A stretch of DNA of 64,000 nucleotides from Gammaproteobacteria bacterium. GTDB lineage: Bacteria > Pseudomonadota > Gammaproteobacteria > Ga0077536. The stretch lies in NCBI GenBank assembly GCA_020849475.1, contig JADLGE010000083.1, positions 62,001 through 126,000 of the forward strand, given 5' to 3'. Below the pieces are notes generated by a model. That model did no database searches. It saw only the letters and a program-made list of their open reading frames with translations, and was not told where the DNA came from. This document shows, in pieces, positions 8,460 through 17,363 of the stretch (position 1 is the first letter of the stretch; every line of letters begins with the position of its first letter). Position numbers and translations under genes: made by a program.

Positions 8460-8489
8460 CATGATGTCGCGCTGTCCTGCGACATCATG
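8460..8489 (+). terminator. Stem-loop at the end of the glnK-amtB operon
   Basis: CATGATGTCGC (8460-8470) and GCGACATCATG (8479-8489) form a perfect 11-bp stem with an 8-nt loop, 13 bases after the amtB stop. No T-run follows, so it may be a 3'-end stabilising hairpin or an operator rather than an intrinsic terminator. Confidence 0.5.
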
Positions 8490-8719
8490 TGCTCCAATTG
8501 CGGCCCCGTCGGGGTGCTGCGCGACAACAAAGCCGTTCCCATGATTTGCGGAGTCGGCATACAATGCTGGCCAGTGATCGCGCAGCGGATGGGCCTTGCT
8601 GGCGCGGTCCGACGCCGCGACTTTTTCCGTCACTGCCTTCGCCGAAAAGGCGGTCGCGGAGACTCAGGACCGCAGTTCTCATCAAGCAGCCCAGGCGTTC
8701 ATCCGAGCAGTCAAAATCC

Positions 8720-9781
8720 ATGGCAGACGGTCAACTCGTAGACAAGAACATCCTCAAGACGCTGGTTCCACCCAATGCGCTCAATGCCGAGAACTTCCAG
8801 GAGCTCTCGGGCAAGGCATTCATCGAGGAAGTTGGTCCTGGCAAAGTCATCTTCAAATCCGGCGACGTCGACCGCAAGACGGTCTACCTGCTGGAAGGCG
8901 AAATCACCCTGGCCGACGATGCCGGCGGCGTGACAGTGGTCCGCGGCGGTTCCGATGTCGCCAAGCACCCGCTTTCCAATACCCAGCCACGCAAGCAGAC
9001 CGCGCGCACCAAGTCCCCTTGCAAGATCACGCGTTTCGACAGCGACCTGCTCGACATCCTTTTGACCTGGGACCAGCTCTCGGGCATCGAAGTCAACGAA
9101 ATCATCCTCGGCGAAGGCGAAGATGATGCCGATTGCGACTGGATGACCCGCATTCTGCAATCACAGGCTTTTCTGCAAGTGCCGCCGGCCAATATCCAGG
9201 CGATGTTCATGCGTATGCAGGAACTGCCGGTACGCGCTGGCGACGTGGTCATCAAGCAGGGTGACGACGGCGATTTCTACTACATCATCAAGCACGGTCG
9301 GGCGAAGGTGACGCGTGCGTCCAAGACCGGCACCGATTTGGTGCTGGCGACGCTCAAGGACGGTGATGCCTTCGGCGAGGAAGCGTTGCTGTCGGAAGCC
9401 AAGCGCAACGCCAATATCACCATGGAGACCGACGGCACCCTGATGCGTCTGTCCAAGGAAAATTTCAACGCGTTGCTGAAAGAACCCATGCTCAACTGGT
9501 TGAGCCTGGACGAGGCCAAGGAGCGTGTCGCCAAGGGCGCCAAGCTGCTCGATGTGAGGCTCGAGAGCGAGCACTCGAACAATGGCATCCCGGGCAGCCT
9601 GAATATTCCGCTGTTCATGCTCAGGTTGAAGACCGACAGTCTCAACCCCGATGTCCCCTACATCGTCTATTGCGATACCGGCAGGCGCAGTTCGGCGGCG
9701 GCCTTCCTGCTGGGTGAACGTGGCTTCGAGACCTACGTCCTGCAGGGTGGCCTCATGGAGCAGACGCCTGGCGCGGCCTGA
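8720..9781 (+). CDS. Tandem cyclic-nucleotide-binding-like domains fused to rhodanese
   Basis: 353 residues from the ATG at 8720 (MADGQLVDKN); an upstream in-frame extension has no family-like sequence. Residues ~20-125 look like a degenerate cNMP-binding beta-roll (GKVIFKSGDVDRKTVYLLEGEITLAD) without a phosphate-binding cassette. Residues ~140-255 are a complete one, with the cassette DAFGEEALLSEAKRNANI. Residues ~265-350 are a rhodanese domain with active-site loop YCDTGRRSSAAAFLL containing the catalytic Cys. No DNA-binding domain is present, so it is not a CRP-type regulator. It may couple cAMP/cGMP level to sulfur transfer or redox control; that is an inference. Followed by aroE after 5 bases, so probably co-transcribed. 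Confidence 0.8.
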   Translation: MADGQLVDKNILKTLVPPNALNAENFQELSGKAFIEEVGPGKVIFKSGDVDRKTVYLLEGEITLADDAGGVTVVRGGSDVAKHPLSNTQPRKQTARTKSPCKITRFDSDLLDILLTWDQLSGIEVNEIILGEGEDDADCDWMTRILQSQAFLQVPPANIQAMFMRMQELPVRAGDVVIKQGDDGDFYYIIKHGRAKVTRASKTGTDLVLATLKDGDAFGEEALLSEAKRNANITMETDGTLMRLSKENFNALLKEPMLNWLSLDEAKERVAKGAKLLDVRLESEHSNNGIPGSLNIPLFMLRLKTDSLNPDVPYIVYCDTGRRSSAAAFLLGERGFETYVLQGGLMEQTPGAA

Positions 9782-9786
9782 TCTCC

Positions 9787-10644
9787 GTGGCTGAATGGTT
9801 TCACCGGACTGTCGGAGTCCCCTATTACTGCGTGGTCGGCAGCCCCGTCGCCCATAGCAAGTCGCCGCTCATCCACGCCGCATTTGCCGCCCAGTGCGGC
9901 ATTGACCTGGTCTACGAGAAAGTTGAAGTCGCGCCGGGCTGTCTGTCGGCGGCGCTGGCCGAATTCCGCGCTGTCGGTGGCCGGGGACTCAATGTCACCG
10001 TGCCACTCAAGGAAGAGGCCTGGGCCCTGGCCGACGTGCGCATGCCACGTGCGGCGCGCGCTGGCGCCGCCAACACCCTGTGGTTTGAAGACGAAAAGCT
10101 CATCGCGGACAACACCGATGGCCTGGGGCTGGTGCGCGATCTGGAGATCAATCACGGCGCGCCGCTGGCCGGTAAGCGCATTGCCCTGCTCGGCGCCGGC
10201 GGTGCGTCCATGGGGGTGCTGCCGGCGCTCCTGGACGCGCAACCGTCGCGGGTGCTGATCACCAATCGGACCCTGGCGCGCGCCGAGCGACTGGCTGCAA
10301 GCCATGCCGATAGTGGCCGTGTGGAAGTCCTGCCGTGGGGCGCCGCCGCAACTGAAGCCTGCGATATCGTCATCAACGGCACATCGCTCAGCTTGCAGGG
10401 GCAGACGCCCAACCTCCACTCAAGCCTGCTAGACGGCAGGACCCTGTGCTACGACATGATGTACGGCGCGCAACCGACCCACTTCATGGAATGGGCGGCC
10501 GAGCGCGGCGCGGCGCGTGTGCTGGACGGCCTCGGCATGCTGGTCGAACAGGCTGCCGCGGCATTTTCGATCTGGAACGGTCAGCAACCCCACACGGCAC
10601 CGGTCATCACCATGGTGCGTGAACGGATCGCCGCAGGCACCTGA
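9787..10644 (+). CDS. aroE: Shikimate dehydrogenase
   Basis: 285 residues from a GTG start. VVGSPVAHSKSPLIHAAFA binds shikimate, GLNVTVPLKEEA carries the catalytic Lys, ANTLWF and DNTDGLGLVRDL follow, and the NADP-binding Rossmann loop is LLGAGGASMGVLPALL with the NRT motif (ITNRTLARAERLA). It reduces 3-dehydroshikimate to shikimate with NADPH in aromatic amino-acid synthesis. It directly follows the cNMP/rhodanese gene with only 5 bases between. Confidence 0.95.
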   Translation: MAEWFHRTVGVPYYCVVGSPVAHSKSPLIHAAFAAQCGIDLVYEKVEVAPGCLSAALAEFRAVGGRGLNVTVPLKEEAWALADVRMPRAARAGAANTLWFEDEKLIADNTDGLGLVRDLEINHGAPLAGKRIALLGAGGASMGVLPALLDAQPSRVLITNRTLARAERLAASHADSGRVEVLPWGAAATEACDIVINGTSLSLQGQTPNLHSSLLDGRTLCYDMMYGAQPTHFMEWAAERGAARVLDGLGMLVEQAAAAFSIWNGQQPHTAPVITMVRERIAAGT

Positions 10645-11100
10645 GCCAAGCCCCCCGCAGCTGCGGACTTTCGGCCACCCAAAAATATTTACTGCGTGAC
10701 CGCTGACAAGCCTTGCAAATGCCGCCGAAAGCAAGTCCGAAACAAGCTCGCAAGCCCTTGCGCGGTCGATGTTATGCACACCAGCATCCACCACTCTCAA
10801 ATTGTTCGGCACTTATCGAATTTTGCCGCGATTCAACAATAGATAATAAATTTAAATAATTGATTTTTATAAAATAGTGTTTAAATTGGCTAATTCTTGG
10901 CCAATTCGATTGGAATCGCTATCAGGGCATTGGATCGCCCCATCTGGACGCCGCTCATACACAGGGTTATCCACAGAATCTGTGGGTAACGTAGTCGTCA
11001 CATTTGGATGTCGCAGCGCACCAGGCAGCGCTGCACTGAAGGCGAGAATCGCGCGCCTTGTGGTGCCGATACCACGCCGCCGCTGCGCCGCGGCCAAAGG
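10645..11100 (+). other. AT-rich intergenic region with DnaA-box-like sites between aroE and ksgA
   Basis: 456 bases between convergent genes, no credible gene. It opens with the palindrome CCGCAGCTGCGG (10655-10666), possibly a terminator stem. DnaA-type 9-mers stand at 10772-10780 (TTATGCACA), 10967-10975 (TTATCCACA, perfect consensus) and, on the other strand, 10981-10989 (TTACCCACA). Between them lies an unusually AT-rich stretch (about 10795-10910) ending in two imperfect direct repeats TTGGCTAATTC/TTGGCCAATTC. It could be a DnaA-titration site, an origin-like or a regulatory region; convergent flanking genes are not what one expects of a chromosomal origin. Confidence 0.55.
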
Positions 11101-11889
11101 TCAGCGGTGGGTGACTTCCGCCAGCCGCACGAAGTCGGCCACGCTGAGTTGTTCGGCGCGTGCGCCGGGGTTGATCCCGGCCGCCGCGAACGCCGCGCTG
11201 TCGATGTGACCGCGCAGCGCGTTGGCCACGGTCTTGCGGCGAGCTGAAAAGGCCAGGCGCACGACATCCGCCAGCCATTGCTCAAACCCTTCGTCCAGCT
11301 GGCGACCATGGGGAATGAGCTCCACCACGCTGGAATCCACTTTGGGGGGCGGACGGAAGCTGTCCGGGCCGATGTCGAGAATGGAACGCACCTGGCAACG
11401 TCGCTGCACCATCACGCTCAGGCGACCATAGCTGTGGCTGCCTTCCACGGCCGCCATCCGCTCCGCCACCTCGCGTTGCACCATCACTACCAGCCGCGAA
11501 AAAGTCTGGGCGTGGGCCAGCAGCAGCATGATGAGCGGGGTGGAGATGTTATAGGGCAGATTGCCCACCACCTTCCAGCCACCCACTACTGGTGGCAGCG
11601 CGCCGAAGTCGAATTTCAGGACGTCGCCGCTGTGCAGGCGGAAATTTGCCGCTTTCTCGAACCGGCGAGTCAGTCTCGTCACCAGGTCGCGATCGATTTC
11701 GATGGCCAGCAGTTCGGCGCCCGTGGCGACCAATTGACCAGTCAGAACTCCTTCGCCAGGACCAATCTCGATGACGTGCTCGCCGGGACGGGCATCGGTA
11801 CAGCGGATGATGGTGTCGACGGCGTAGGCGTCGATGAGAAAGTGCTGGCCGAAACGCTTGCGCGCCGGCGCGCTGTCATGACGCTCCAT
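11101..11889 (-). CDS. rsmA: 16S rRNA (adenine1518/1519-N6)-dimethyltransferase
   Basis: 262 residues from the ATG at 11889 (MERHDSAPARKRFGQHFL). The open frame continues upstream inside pdxA, but only this start fits the family. The S-adenosylmethionine site is HVIEIGPGEGVLTGQL and the catalytic motif IV is NLPYNIS. RsmA (KsgA) dimethylates two adenines in helix 45 late in 30S assembly. It overlaps the 3' end of pdxA by 14 bases and is the last gene of the minus-strand lptD-surA-pdxA-rsmA unit; the apaG/apaH genes that follow in E. coli are missing. Confidence 0.95.
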   Translation of the reverse strand: MERHDSAPARKRFGQHFLIDAYAVDTIIRCTDARPGEHVIEIGPGEGVLTGQLVATGAELLAIEIDRDLVTRLTRRFEKAANFRLHSGDVLKFDFGALPPVVGGWKVVGNLPYNISTPLIMLLLAHAQTFSRLVVMVQREVAERMAAVEGSHSYGRLSVMVQRRCQVRSILDIGPDSFRPPPKVDSSVVELIPHGRQLDEGFEQWLADVVRLAFSARRKTVANALRGHIDSAAFAAAGINPGARAEQLSVADFVRLAEVTHR

Positions 11890-12904
11890 GACACTTCCGC
11901 GCCTGGGCCAGCGCCGTGGCCAGTTCAATGGCGGCCTCGAGACTGCCAACGCGGCTACCTGCTTTGCCGGCCAGCGACAGCGCGGTGCCGTGGTCGACCG
12001 AAGTGCGCACGATGGGCAGACCGAAAGTGACATTGACGGATTCACCAAAGCCCACTGCCTTGAGGGCGGCTAGGCCTTGATCGTGGTACATGGCGACGAT
12101 GGCGTCGTAGCCCTGGCGCTGCTCGGCCGTGAACGCCGTGTCGGCAGGGATGGGGCCCTCGACAGACCAGCCACGCGCCCGCATCTCGTCGACCGCCGGT
12201 CGAATTTCATCGTCGTCCTCATAGCCCAGGTGACGATTTTCTCCGGCGTGGGGATTGAGGCCGCACACCGCGATGCGCGGCGCCGCGATACCGAATTGTT
12301 CGCGTAACTGGCGATGGATGATTGCGACCGTCGCTACCACCCGCGCGCGGGTGATGAGTGCGGGCACCTTGCGCAAGGCAACGTGGGTCGTGACCAGGCC
12401 AACACGCAATTCACCGGCGACCAGCACCATCACCGGCAGTGGCGCCGCGAGGCGCTCGGCCAGGTATTCGGTGTGACCGGAAAACGGTATGCCCGCTTCG
12501 TTGATGATGGATTTCTGTACCGGGCCGGTGACCAGCCCATCCAGTGCGCCACTGGCACAGGCATCGCAGGCGGCATCGAGGCAGTCGAGTACGTAGCGTG
12601 CGTTGTGCGCGTCGAGGTGACCGGGGGTCGTGGGCGTCGCGCAGCGCAGCGGGAAGACCTGCAAAACACCGGCGGGAACGTCATCGAGCGCCGCTGGCGC
12701 GTGCACCTCGCGCAGCTCGACCGTGACGCCAAGCGCGGCAGCACGTGCCGCCAACAGGGTGGGGTCGGCAAAGCACAGGATCCGGGCGCGACCGGCATGA
12801 TGTTGAGCGAGCGCCAGCGCCAGATCCGGCCCGATTCCGGCCGGTTCGCCCGGCGTCAGCGCCAAGCGGATGGGCGCGAGGCTATTTATTGCGATATTCG
12901 ACAT
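11876..12904 (-). CDS. pdxA: 4-hydroxythreonine-4-phosphate dehydrogenase
   Basis: 342 residues. LALTPGEPAGIGPDLALALA at the N-terminus, GLVTGPVQKSIINEAGIPFSGHTEYLAE with metal and substrate residues, GLNPHAGENRHLGYEDDDEI and YHDQGLAALKAVGFGESVNVTFGLPIVRTSVDHGTAL are all family signatures. It oxidises 4-phosphohydroxy-L-threonine on the DXP-dependent pyridoxal phosphate route, which needs the DXP made by Dxs, also in this window. It overlaps surA by 23 bases and rsmA by 14, so translation is probably coupled. Confidence 0.96.
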   Translation of the reverse strand: MSNIAINSLAPIRLALTPGEPAGIGPDLALALAQHHAGRARILCFADPTLLAARAAALGVTVELREVHAPAALDDVPAGVLQVFPLRCATPTTPGHLDAHNARYVLDCLDAACDACASGALDGLVTGPVQKSIINEAGIPFSGHTEYLAERLAAPLPVMVLVAGELRVGLVTTHVALRKVPALITRARVVATVAIIHRQLREQFGIAAPRIAVCGLNPHAGENRHLGYEDDDEIRPAVDEMRARGWSVEGPIPADTAFTAEQRQGYDAIVAMYHDQGLAALKAVGFGESVNVTFGLPIVRTSVDHGTALSLAGKAGSRVGSLEAAIELATALAQARKCHGAS

Positions 12905-14177
12905 AGGCCTCGTCGCGCAGGCTACGCAACCAGGTTTGCTGTCTTTCCTGCATCTTCTGCTCGCGGATGGCGCGGCGTGCGCTGGCGCGCTTCACTTCCT
13001 CGGTGCCGTCGTACTCGCGCACATCGGTGACCTGCAGAATATGCAGACCAAACTCGCTGCGGAACGGCTCGCTGACCACGCCTATCGGGCTCTGCTTCAT
13101 CACTTCTTCGAATTCCGGCACCATCTGGCCCTTGCTCACCCAGCCGAGCTCGCCGCCCTTGAGGGCCGAACCTCGGTCGTCCGAGTTGGTGCGCGCCAAC
13201 TGTGCGAAATCCGCGCCGCCTTCGATACGCATTTTGAGTTGCAAGAGGCGATCCCGGGCCTGCTGATTGGTGACCAGCGCGTTGGGCTTGATCAGGATGT
13301 GCCGCACCTTGTGCTGCTCGACCATGATCTTTTCGCCGCTGCGTTTATCCACCAATTTGACGATGTGATAACCGCTGGGGCTGGTGATGATGCCGCTGTT
13401 CTCGCCAATCTTCATGGTGCTGACCGCGTCGGCGAACAGCGAGGGGATCTCCGCGCCTTTGCGCCAGCCGAGATCACCTTTTTCGAGAGCCTGCTGGCCA
13501 TCGGACACACGCAGCGCGATGTCACCGAAATCCTCGCCCGCGTCGATGCGGCGCAGCGCATCATCGGCCTTGTCACGTGCCGCTTTCAGTTCCGCCTCGC
13601 TGGCGCCGCTGGGAATCGTGATGAGGATATGGGAGAGCCGGTACTCGAGTTCAGATTCGCTGCCACTCGCCTGATTACGAAGGAAATTCTCAATTTCCTG
13701 ATCGGACACCTTGATGCGATTTTCGACTTCTTCGTGGCGCAGCTTGGCGATCAGGATCTGTTGACCAATCTGCTCGCGGAAGCGCGCGAACGTGATGCCT
13801 TCCGATTCGATGATTTTCTCGAACTGCGGCAGTTCGAGCTTGTTGCGCTTGGCGATGTCAGTGACCGCGCGGGTCAGTTCCTTGTCGGTGACCTTGATGC
13901 CGGCCTGGGCCGCGACCTGGGCCTGGATCTTCTCCAGAACCAAGCGTTCCAGCACCTGGCGTTCAAGCACCGTGGTCGGCGGCATCTCGGTGTGTTGCTG
14001 GCGCAGGGCGTCACGCACCCGCTCGGCCTGCTCGTCGAGCTCGCTCTGCATGACGACGTCCTCATCGACCACCGCGATGATGCGGTCCAGTTCGACGGCC
14101 TGCACCTGACCGATAAACAGCAGGGCAGCCGCACTAACAATTCGTCGCAGGCGATGGAATTTGAGGGTTTCAAGCAT
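12882..14177 (-). CDS. surA: Periplasmic chaperone and peptidyl-prolyl isomerase SurA
   Basis: 431 residues from the ATG at 14177. A signal peptide (LKFHRLRRIVSAAALLFIGQVQAVELD) is followed by the SurA N-domain (DRIIAVVDEDVVMQSELDEQ), which binds unfolded outer-membrane proteins. Two parvulin domains are visible: YRLSHILITIPSG and KVRHILIKPNALV starts, with GDLGWRKGAEIPSLF and GELGWVSKGQMVPEF. The length equals E. coli SurA (428). It acts in the periplasm and hands barrels, LptD among them, to the BAM complex; lptD lies directly upstream in the same unit. Confidence 0.95.
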   Translation of the reverse strand: MLETLKFHRLRRIVSAAALLFIGQVQAVELDRIIAVVDEDVVMQSELDEQAERVRDALRQQHTEMPPTTVLERQVLERLVLEKIQAQVAAQAGIKVTDKELTRAVTDIAKRNKLELPQFEKIIESEGITFARFREQIGQQILIAKLRHEEVENRIKVSDQEIENFLRNQASGSESELEYRLSHILITIPSGASEAELKAARDKADDALRRIDAGEDFGDIALRVSDGQQALEKGDLGWRKGAEIPSLFADAVSTMKIGENSGIITSPSGYHIVKLVDKRSGEKIMVEQHKVRHILIKPNALVTNQQARDRLLQLKMRIEGGADFAQLARTNSDDRGSALKGGELGWVSKGQMVPEFEEVMKQSPIGVVSEPFRSEFGLHILQVTDVREYDGTEEVKRASARRAIREQKMQERQQTWLRSLRDEAYVEYRNK

Positions 14178-14356
14178 GGGGATACACGGGTACCAGATCG
14201 GATTCGGCGGCTGTCTTCGAGCCAGGACCACGGAAGGGCATCGGCACTGGCGAAGACGGTGACCGCGCGGCGGGCGCAATTGTAACCCAAGGATTGCGGC
14301 TTGCGGCCGCCCGTGAGCACCCCCCGTCGTCAGCCAGGGTCGGGGTCAGCCAGGGC

Positions 14357-16639
14357 TTATTCGAAGGGATCTTCGTAGCCGGGGATGCCCCGATGCAGCA
14401 CCGAGCCGGACTTCTTGCCGATACCGCCCAGTCCACGGAACTGGAATTGCAGAAAGAAGCCATTATCGAATTCACCCTCGGCGTTGCGCAGGAAGCGGCG
14501 GCCAACGAAACGCACGCCCCAGCAGCAGCTTTCGTATTCGACGCCGGCCAGGGTTTCAAGTGAGCGCTGCTCCTGCACCGAGTAGTTCCACCGCCCGACC
14601 AGGGCGATGTTGTCGGTGACCGGCCAACGCATCGAGAAATCGGTCTGTTGAATGTCACTGATGGCACGACGAAAGCGATAGCTGAAATTCAATACCGTAT
14701 CGAGGTCGGGCCGGTAACGCAGCGTCGCCGCCGCCAGTTCAGTGCGGGAATCGTGCGGATCCCACTGCAGAACGCCGCGCGCCGTCCAGTCCTCGATGAC
14801 GTTGGTCGCGACCTCGGAAATCAACTCTGACGTACCCGAGGTCTGCGGACCCTCGTTGCCAAGTTCGACCTCACGGTCACGAAAGTAATAAATCTGACCG
14901 ACGCTGACGCGATAGGTTTCGCGTCCGCTTTCGGCATCGATCATGCGCGAGGTGACCGCGGTCGCGACCTGGTTGGCGTCCGCCACGCGGTCCTGGCCCG
15001 AGAAGCGGTTGTCGCGGAACAGGTTGCGGAATGAAACACTGAAGTTGCCGCTGTCGAAGCGCGGGATGTCGTCCTGCTGCACCTTTGGCACCAGCAGGTA
15101 GTAGATCCGCGGCTCGAAGGTCTGGATGTGTTCGCTCTCAAAAAAATTCAGACGCCGCTCGAAATACACGTTCGAATCGACGCTGAAAATGGGCACCGTG
15201 CGCGACAGCCGGTCATCAAACCGCGCCTTCGGATCGTCCAGAAAATATTCGGATCGCATCACCGCTATCTTGGGCGTGATGTTCATGTAAGGACGCACGA
15301 ACGGATAGGCCAGCGCTGGAGTCACGTCGATGCGCCCGCCGGTTACGCTGGCATCGCGATCAAAATACGTGGTGTCGGCCTTGAGCATCGGCAGCAGGCC
15401 GAAATAGCGGGCGCGGGTGCGGCCGTCGAAAGCGAGTTGCGGCAGGCGGCGGTAGGGGCCGCTGCCGGCGGGCAGCGTGTTGTCGATGGTCTGATAGCTC
15501 TGTGCCACGCCGCGTATGCGGTAGGTGCCGCCGTTGTAGAAAAAATCCGCACGCCGGTCGAGGAAGCGCTGGCTGGTGGCCGCGATGCTGCTGCCGAAGT
15601 CCTCGAAATACTGGTCGTCCGACACGTTGTTGAAAATCACGCGCAGGCGACCGCGGTCATTGAGCATCTTCTGGCGGTGCCGGAACGAGATCAGCGAGCG
15701 CGATTCGTCGTCCTTCAAGCGGTCGCTCGGCAGGTATTCGACATCGAGCTGGCCGTCGTACTGCGTGCCCAGGTAGCGATATTGGCCGTTCAGCATCACG
15801 CCTCTGTCGGTCAGTCCGCGCGGCGTCAGCGTGGCGTCCTGGTTCGGCGCGATGTCCCAGTAGTAGGGCAATTGCACGTCGAAGCCCGACTGGTTGGTGT
15901 TGCCGAAAGTGGGCGACAGAAAGCCCGACTTGCGCTTGTCGCTGATGGGGAAATTGACGTAAGGGAAGTAAAACACCGGCACGTCGTAGACACGCAGAAT
16001 GGCGTTACGCGCCGAACCGCGTTCAGAGGCATGGTCGAGCCGAATGCGCGAAGCGGACACCCGCCAGGCCTCGTCGGATAGCGGGCAGGTCGAGTAGTCG
16101 ACCCCTTTCAGAATCGTGACCTTGGCATCCGAGTCGTTGCGCATGCTGCGCGCGTGGCCACGGCCATGGCCGTCGTGCACCCAGTAGTCGCCATCGCGCA
16201 GGCGCGAAACGCCGTTGCCCATATCGTACAGGGCTTCGGCGCCAGCCCACACCATGGTGCTGTCCCACAGCCGCGCGCGCCCTTCGGCGGCAAACGTATC
16301 GTGTTCGCGATCGTAGGTGACGACGTCGGCGCTGAGGGCCTGTCCGGCGCGTATGACTTCGACATCGCCGGAAAACTGACTCAATCCGTCCTTCAACACC
16401 CGCACGGCATCGGCCCGCACCTCGGTGCTGTCGGTGTCGGTATTGCTAGCGCCATAAGGCGGCGCGATGGGCACCATGGTGGCCGGCGGGCATAGCCGCC
16501 ATTTGTAATCGTTACTGCGCTTTTCGAGAATTCCGGCGCGAGCGGGGCCGCACCAGGCAAGCACGAGGGCTGCCACCAGGACGAGCGAGGCCACGGGCGC
16601 GGCCGCGGCCTGCGCACGCGAGGAGATTATTTTTATCAT
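14357..16639 (-). CDS. lptD: LPS-assembly outer-membrane protein LptD
   Basis: 760 residues with an N-terminal signal segment (VASLVLVAALVLAWCGPARAG). An OstA/LptA-like beta-jellyroll follows (DAVRVLKDGLSQFSGDVEVIRAGQALSADVVTYDREHDTFAAEG). A long beta-barrel begins at FYFPYVNFPISDKRKSGFLSPTFGNTNQSGFDVQLPYYWDIAPNQDATLTPR and ends with YESCCWGVRFVGRRFL. The adjacent cysteines are those that form the inter-domain disulfides. It places LPS in the outer leaflet with LptE. First gene of the lptD-surA-pdxA-rsmA unit. Confidence 0.96.
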   Translation of the reverse strand: MIKIISSRAQAAAAPVASLVLVAALVLAWCGPARAGILEKRSNDYKWRLCPPATMVPIAPPYGASNTDTDSTEVRADAVRVLKDGLSQFSGDVEVIRAGQALSADVVTYDREHDTFAAEGRARLWDSTMVWAGAEALYDMGNGVSRLRDGDYWVHDGHGRGHARSMRNDSDAKVTILKGVDYSTCPLSDEAWRVSASRIRLDHASERGSARNAILRVYDVPVFYFPYVNFPISDKRKSGFLSPTFGNTNQSGFDVQLPYYWDIAPNQDATLTPRGLTDRGVMLNGQYRYLGTQYDGQLDVEYLPSDRLKDDESRSLISFRHRQKMLNDRGRLRVIFNNVSDDQYFEDFGSSIAATSQRFLDRRADFFYNGGTYRIRGVAQSYQTIDNTLPAGSGPYRRLPQLAFDGRTRARYFGLLPMLKADTTYFDRDASVTGGRIDVTPALAYPFVRPYMNITPKIAVMRSEYFLDDPKARFDDRLSRTVPIFSVDSNVYFERRLNFFESEHIQTFEPRIYYLLVPKVQQDDIPRFDSGNFSVSFRNLFRDNRFSGQDRVADANQVATAVTSRMIDAESGRETYRVSVGQIYYFRDREVELGNEGPQTSGTSELISEVATNVIEDWTARGVLQWDPHDSRTELAAATLRYRPDLDTVLNFSYRFRRAISDIQQTDFSMRWPVTDNIALVGRWNYSVQEQRSLETLAGVEYESCCWGVRFVGRRFLRNAEGEFDNGFFLQFQFRGLGGIGKKSGSVLHRGIPGYEDPFE

Positions 16640-16742
16640 TTAACGCAGTGATGCGTAGGGTGAATCAGCGTAGGGCTAAAAATCGCACAGTTTCCCAACC
16701 GCAGCAACACGCACCGCTACGGGTCGTGGTCGATGACCGAAG

Positions 16743-17363
16743 TCAGTGCGTTCCCTTGGGGGCGGGCGACGAGGCGGCCTGGATGCCGGCGTCCAGGCGC
16801 GACAGTGCGGCGAGGCCATCGTCGGCCTGCAACACCGCCACTTTGGTGGCGGCAGGCACCGGCAGAAGTTCCGCCAGGCGGTAGGCCACCCACAGTGCGC
16901 TGCCCAGTTGCAGTTCCCGATAGGGAAGATGTTCGGCATTGGCCGTGAAGATGTCCTGCAACAGGCTGGGCAGGTAGGCGAGGTCGGTCGGCACGGTGTG
17001 ATCGGTCGCCGGCGGCACCGGCACGATGTCGGCGACGGTCAGGCCGTCAGTCTGTATGCCATGCTGCTCGACCCGAAATCTTTCAGTGCCCAGCACCCGC
17101 ACATGCAGGAGCCCGTCAGCGCCCTTGTCGAAGGATTCGATGGCCGTCAGCGTGCCGAAGGGAAAGAAATCAGCCGGCGCGCCAACCTCGCGTCCGAGCC
17201 GTATCGGCACGATGCCGAAAGGGCGCTTGTGGCGCAGCGAGGCGCTGATCATGTCGAGATAGCGCGCCTCGAAAATACGCAGCGGCAACAGGCTGCCCGG
17301 ATACAGTACGGTCTGCAGCGGGAACAGCGGCACGTCGCGGGCCTGATCGGCGACCGTGCTCAT
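16743..17363 (-). CDS. Stand-alone Lon N-terminal (substrate-binding) domain protein
   Basis: 206 residues. VPLFPLQTVLYPGSLLPLRIFEARYLDMI is the start of the Lon LAN/PUA-like domain, and the rest (FGIVPI, VRVLGTERFRV, helical C-terminus) fits single-domain Lon-N proteins. No AAA+ or protease domain follows, so it is not Lon itself. Proteins of this type are widespread and poorly understood; a role in protein quality control is only a guess. Its ATG overlaps the mpl stop codon (ATGA), showing translational coupling to mpl. Confidence 0.88.
   Translation of the reverse strand: MSTVADQARDVPLFPLQTVLYPGSLLPLRIFEARYLDMISASLRHKRPFGIVPIRLGREVGAPADFFPFGTLTAIESFDKGADGLLHVRVLGTERFRVEQHGIQTDGLTVADIVPVPPATDHTVPTDLAYLPSLLQDIFTANAEHLPYRELQLGSALWVAYRLAELLPVPAATKVAVLQADDGLAALSRLDAGIQAASSPAPKGTH

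Noticed and set aside
10645-11100. A chromosomal origin (oriC)
   Set aside because: Three DnaA-like sites and AT richness are suggestive, but the flanking genes converge and no dnaA, rpmH or gidA is near, so I list it only as an origin-like or titration site.
12870-14285. A 471-residue plus-strand frame opposite surA
   Set aside because: Shadow frame; surA is unambiguous.
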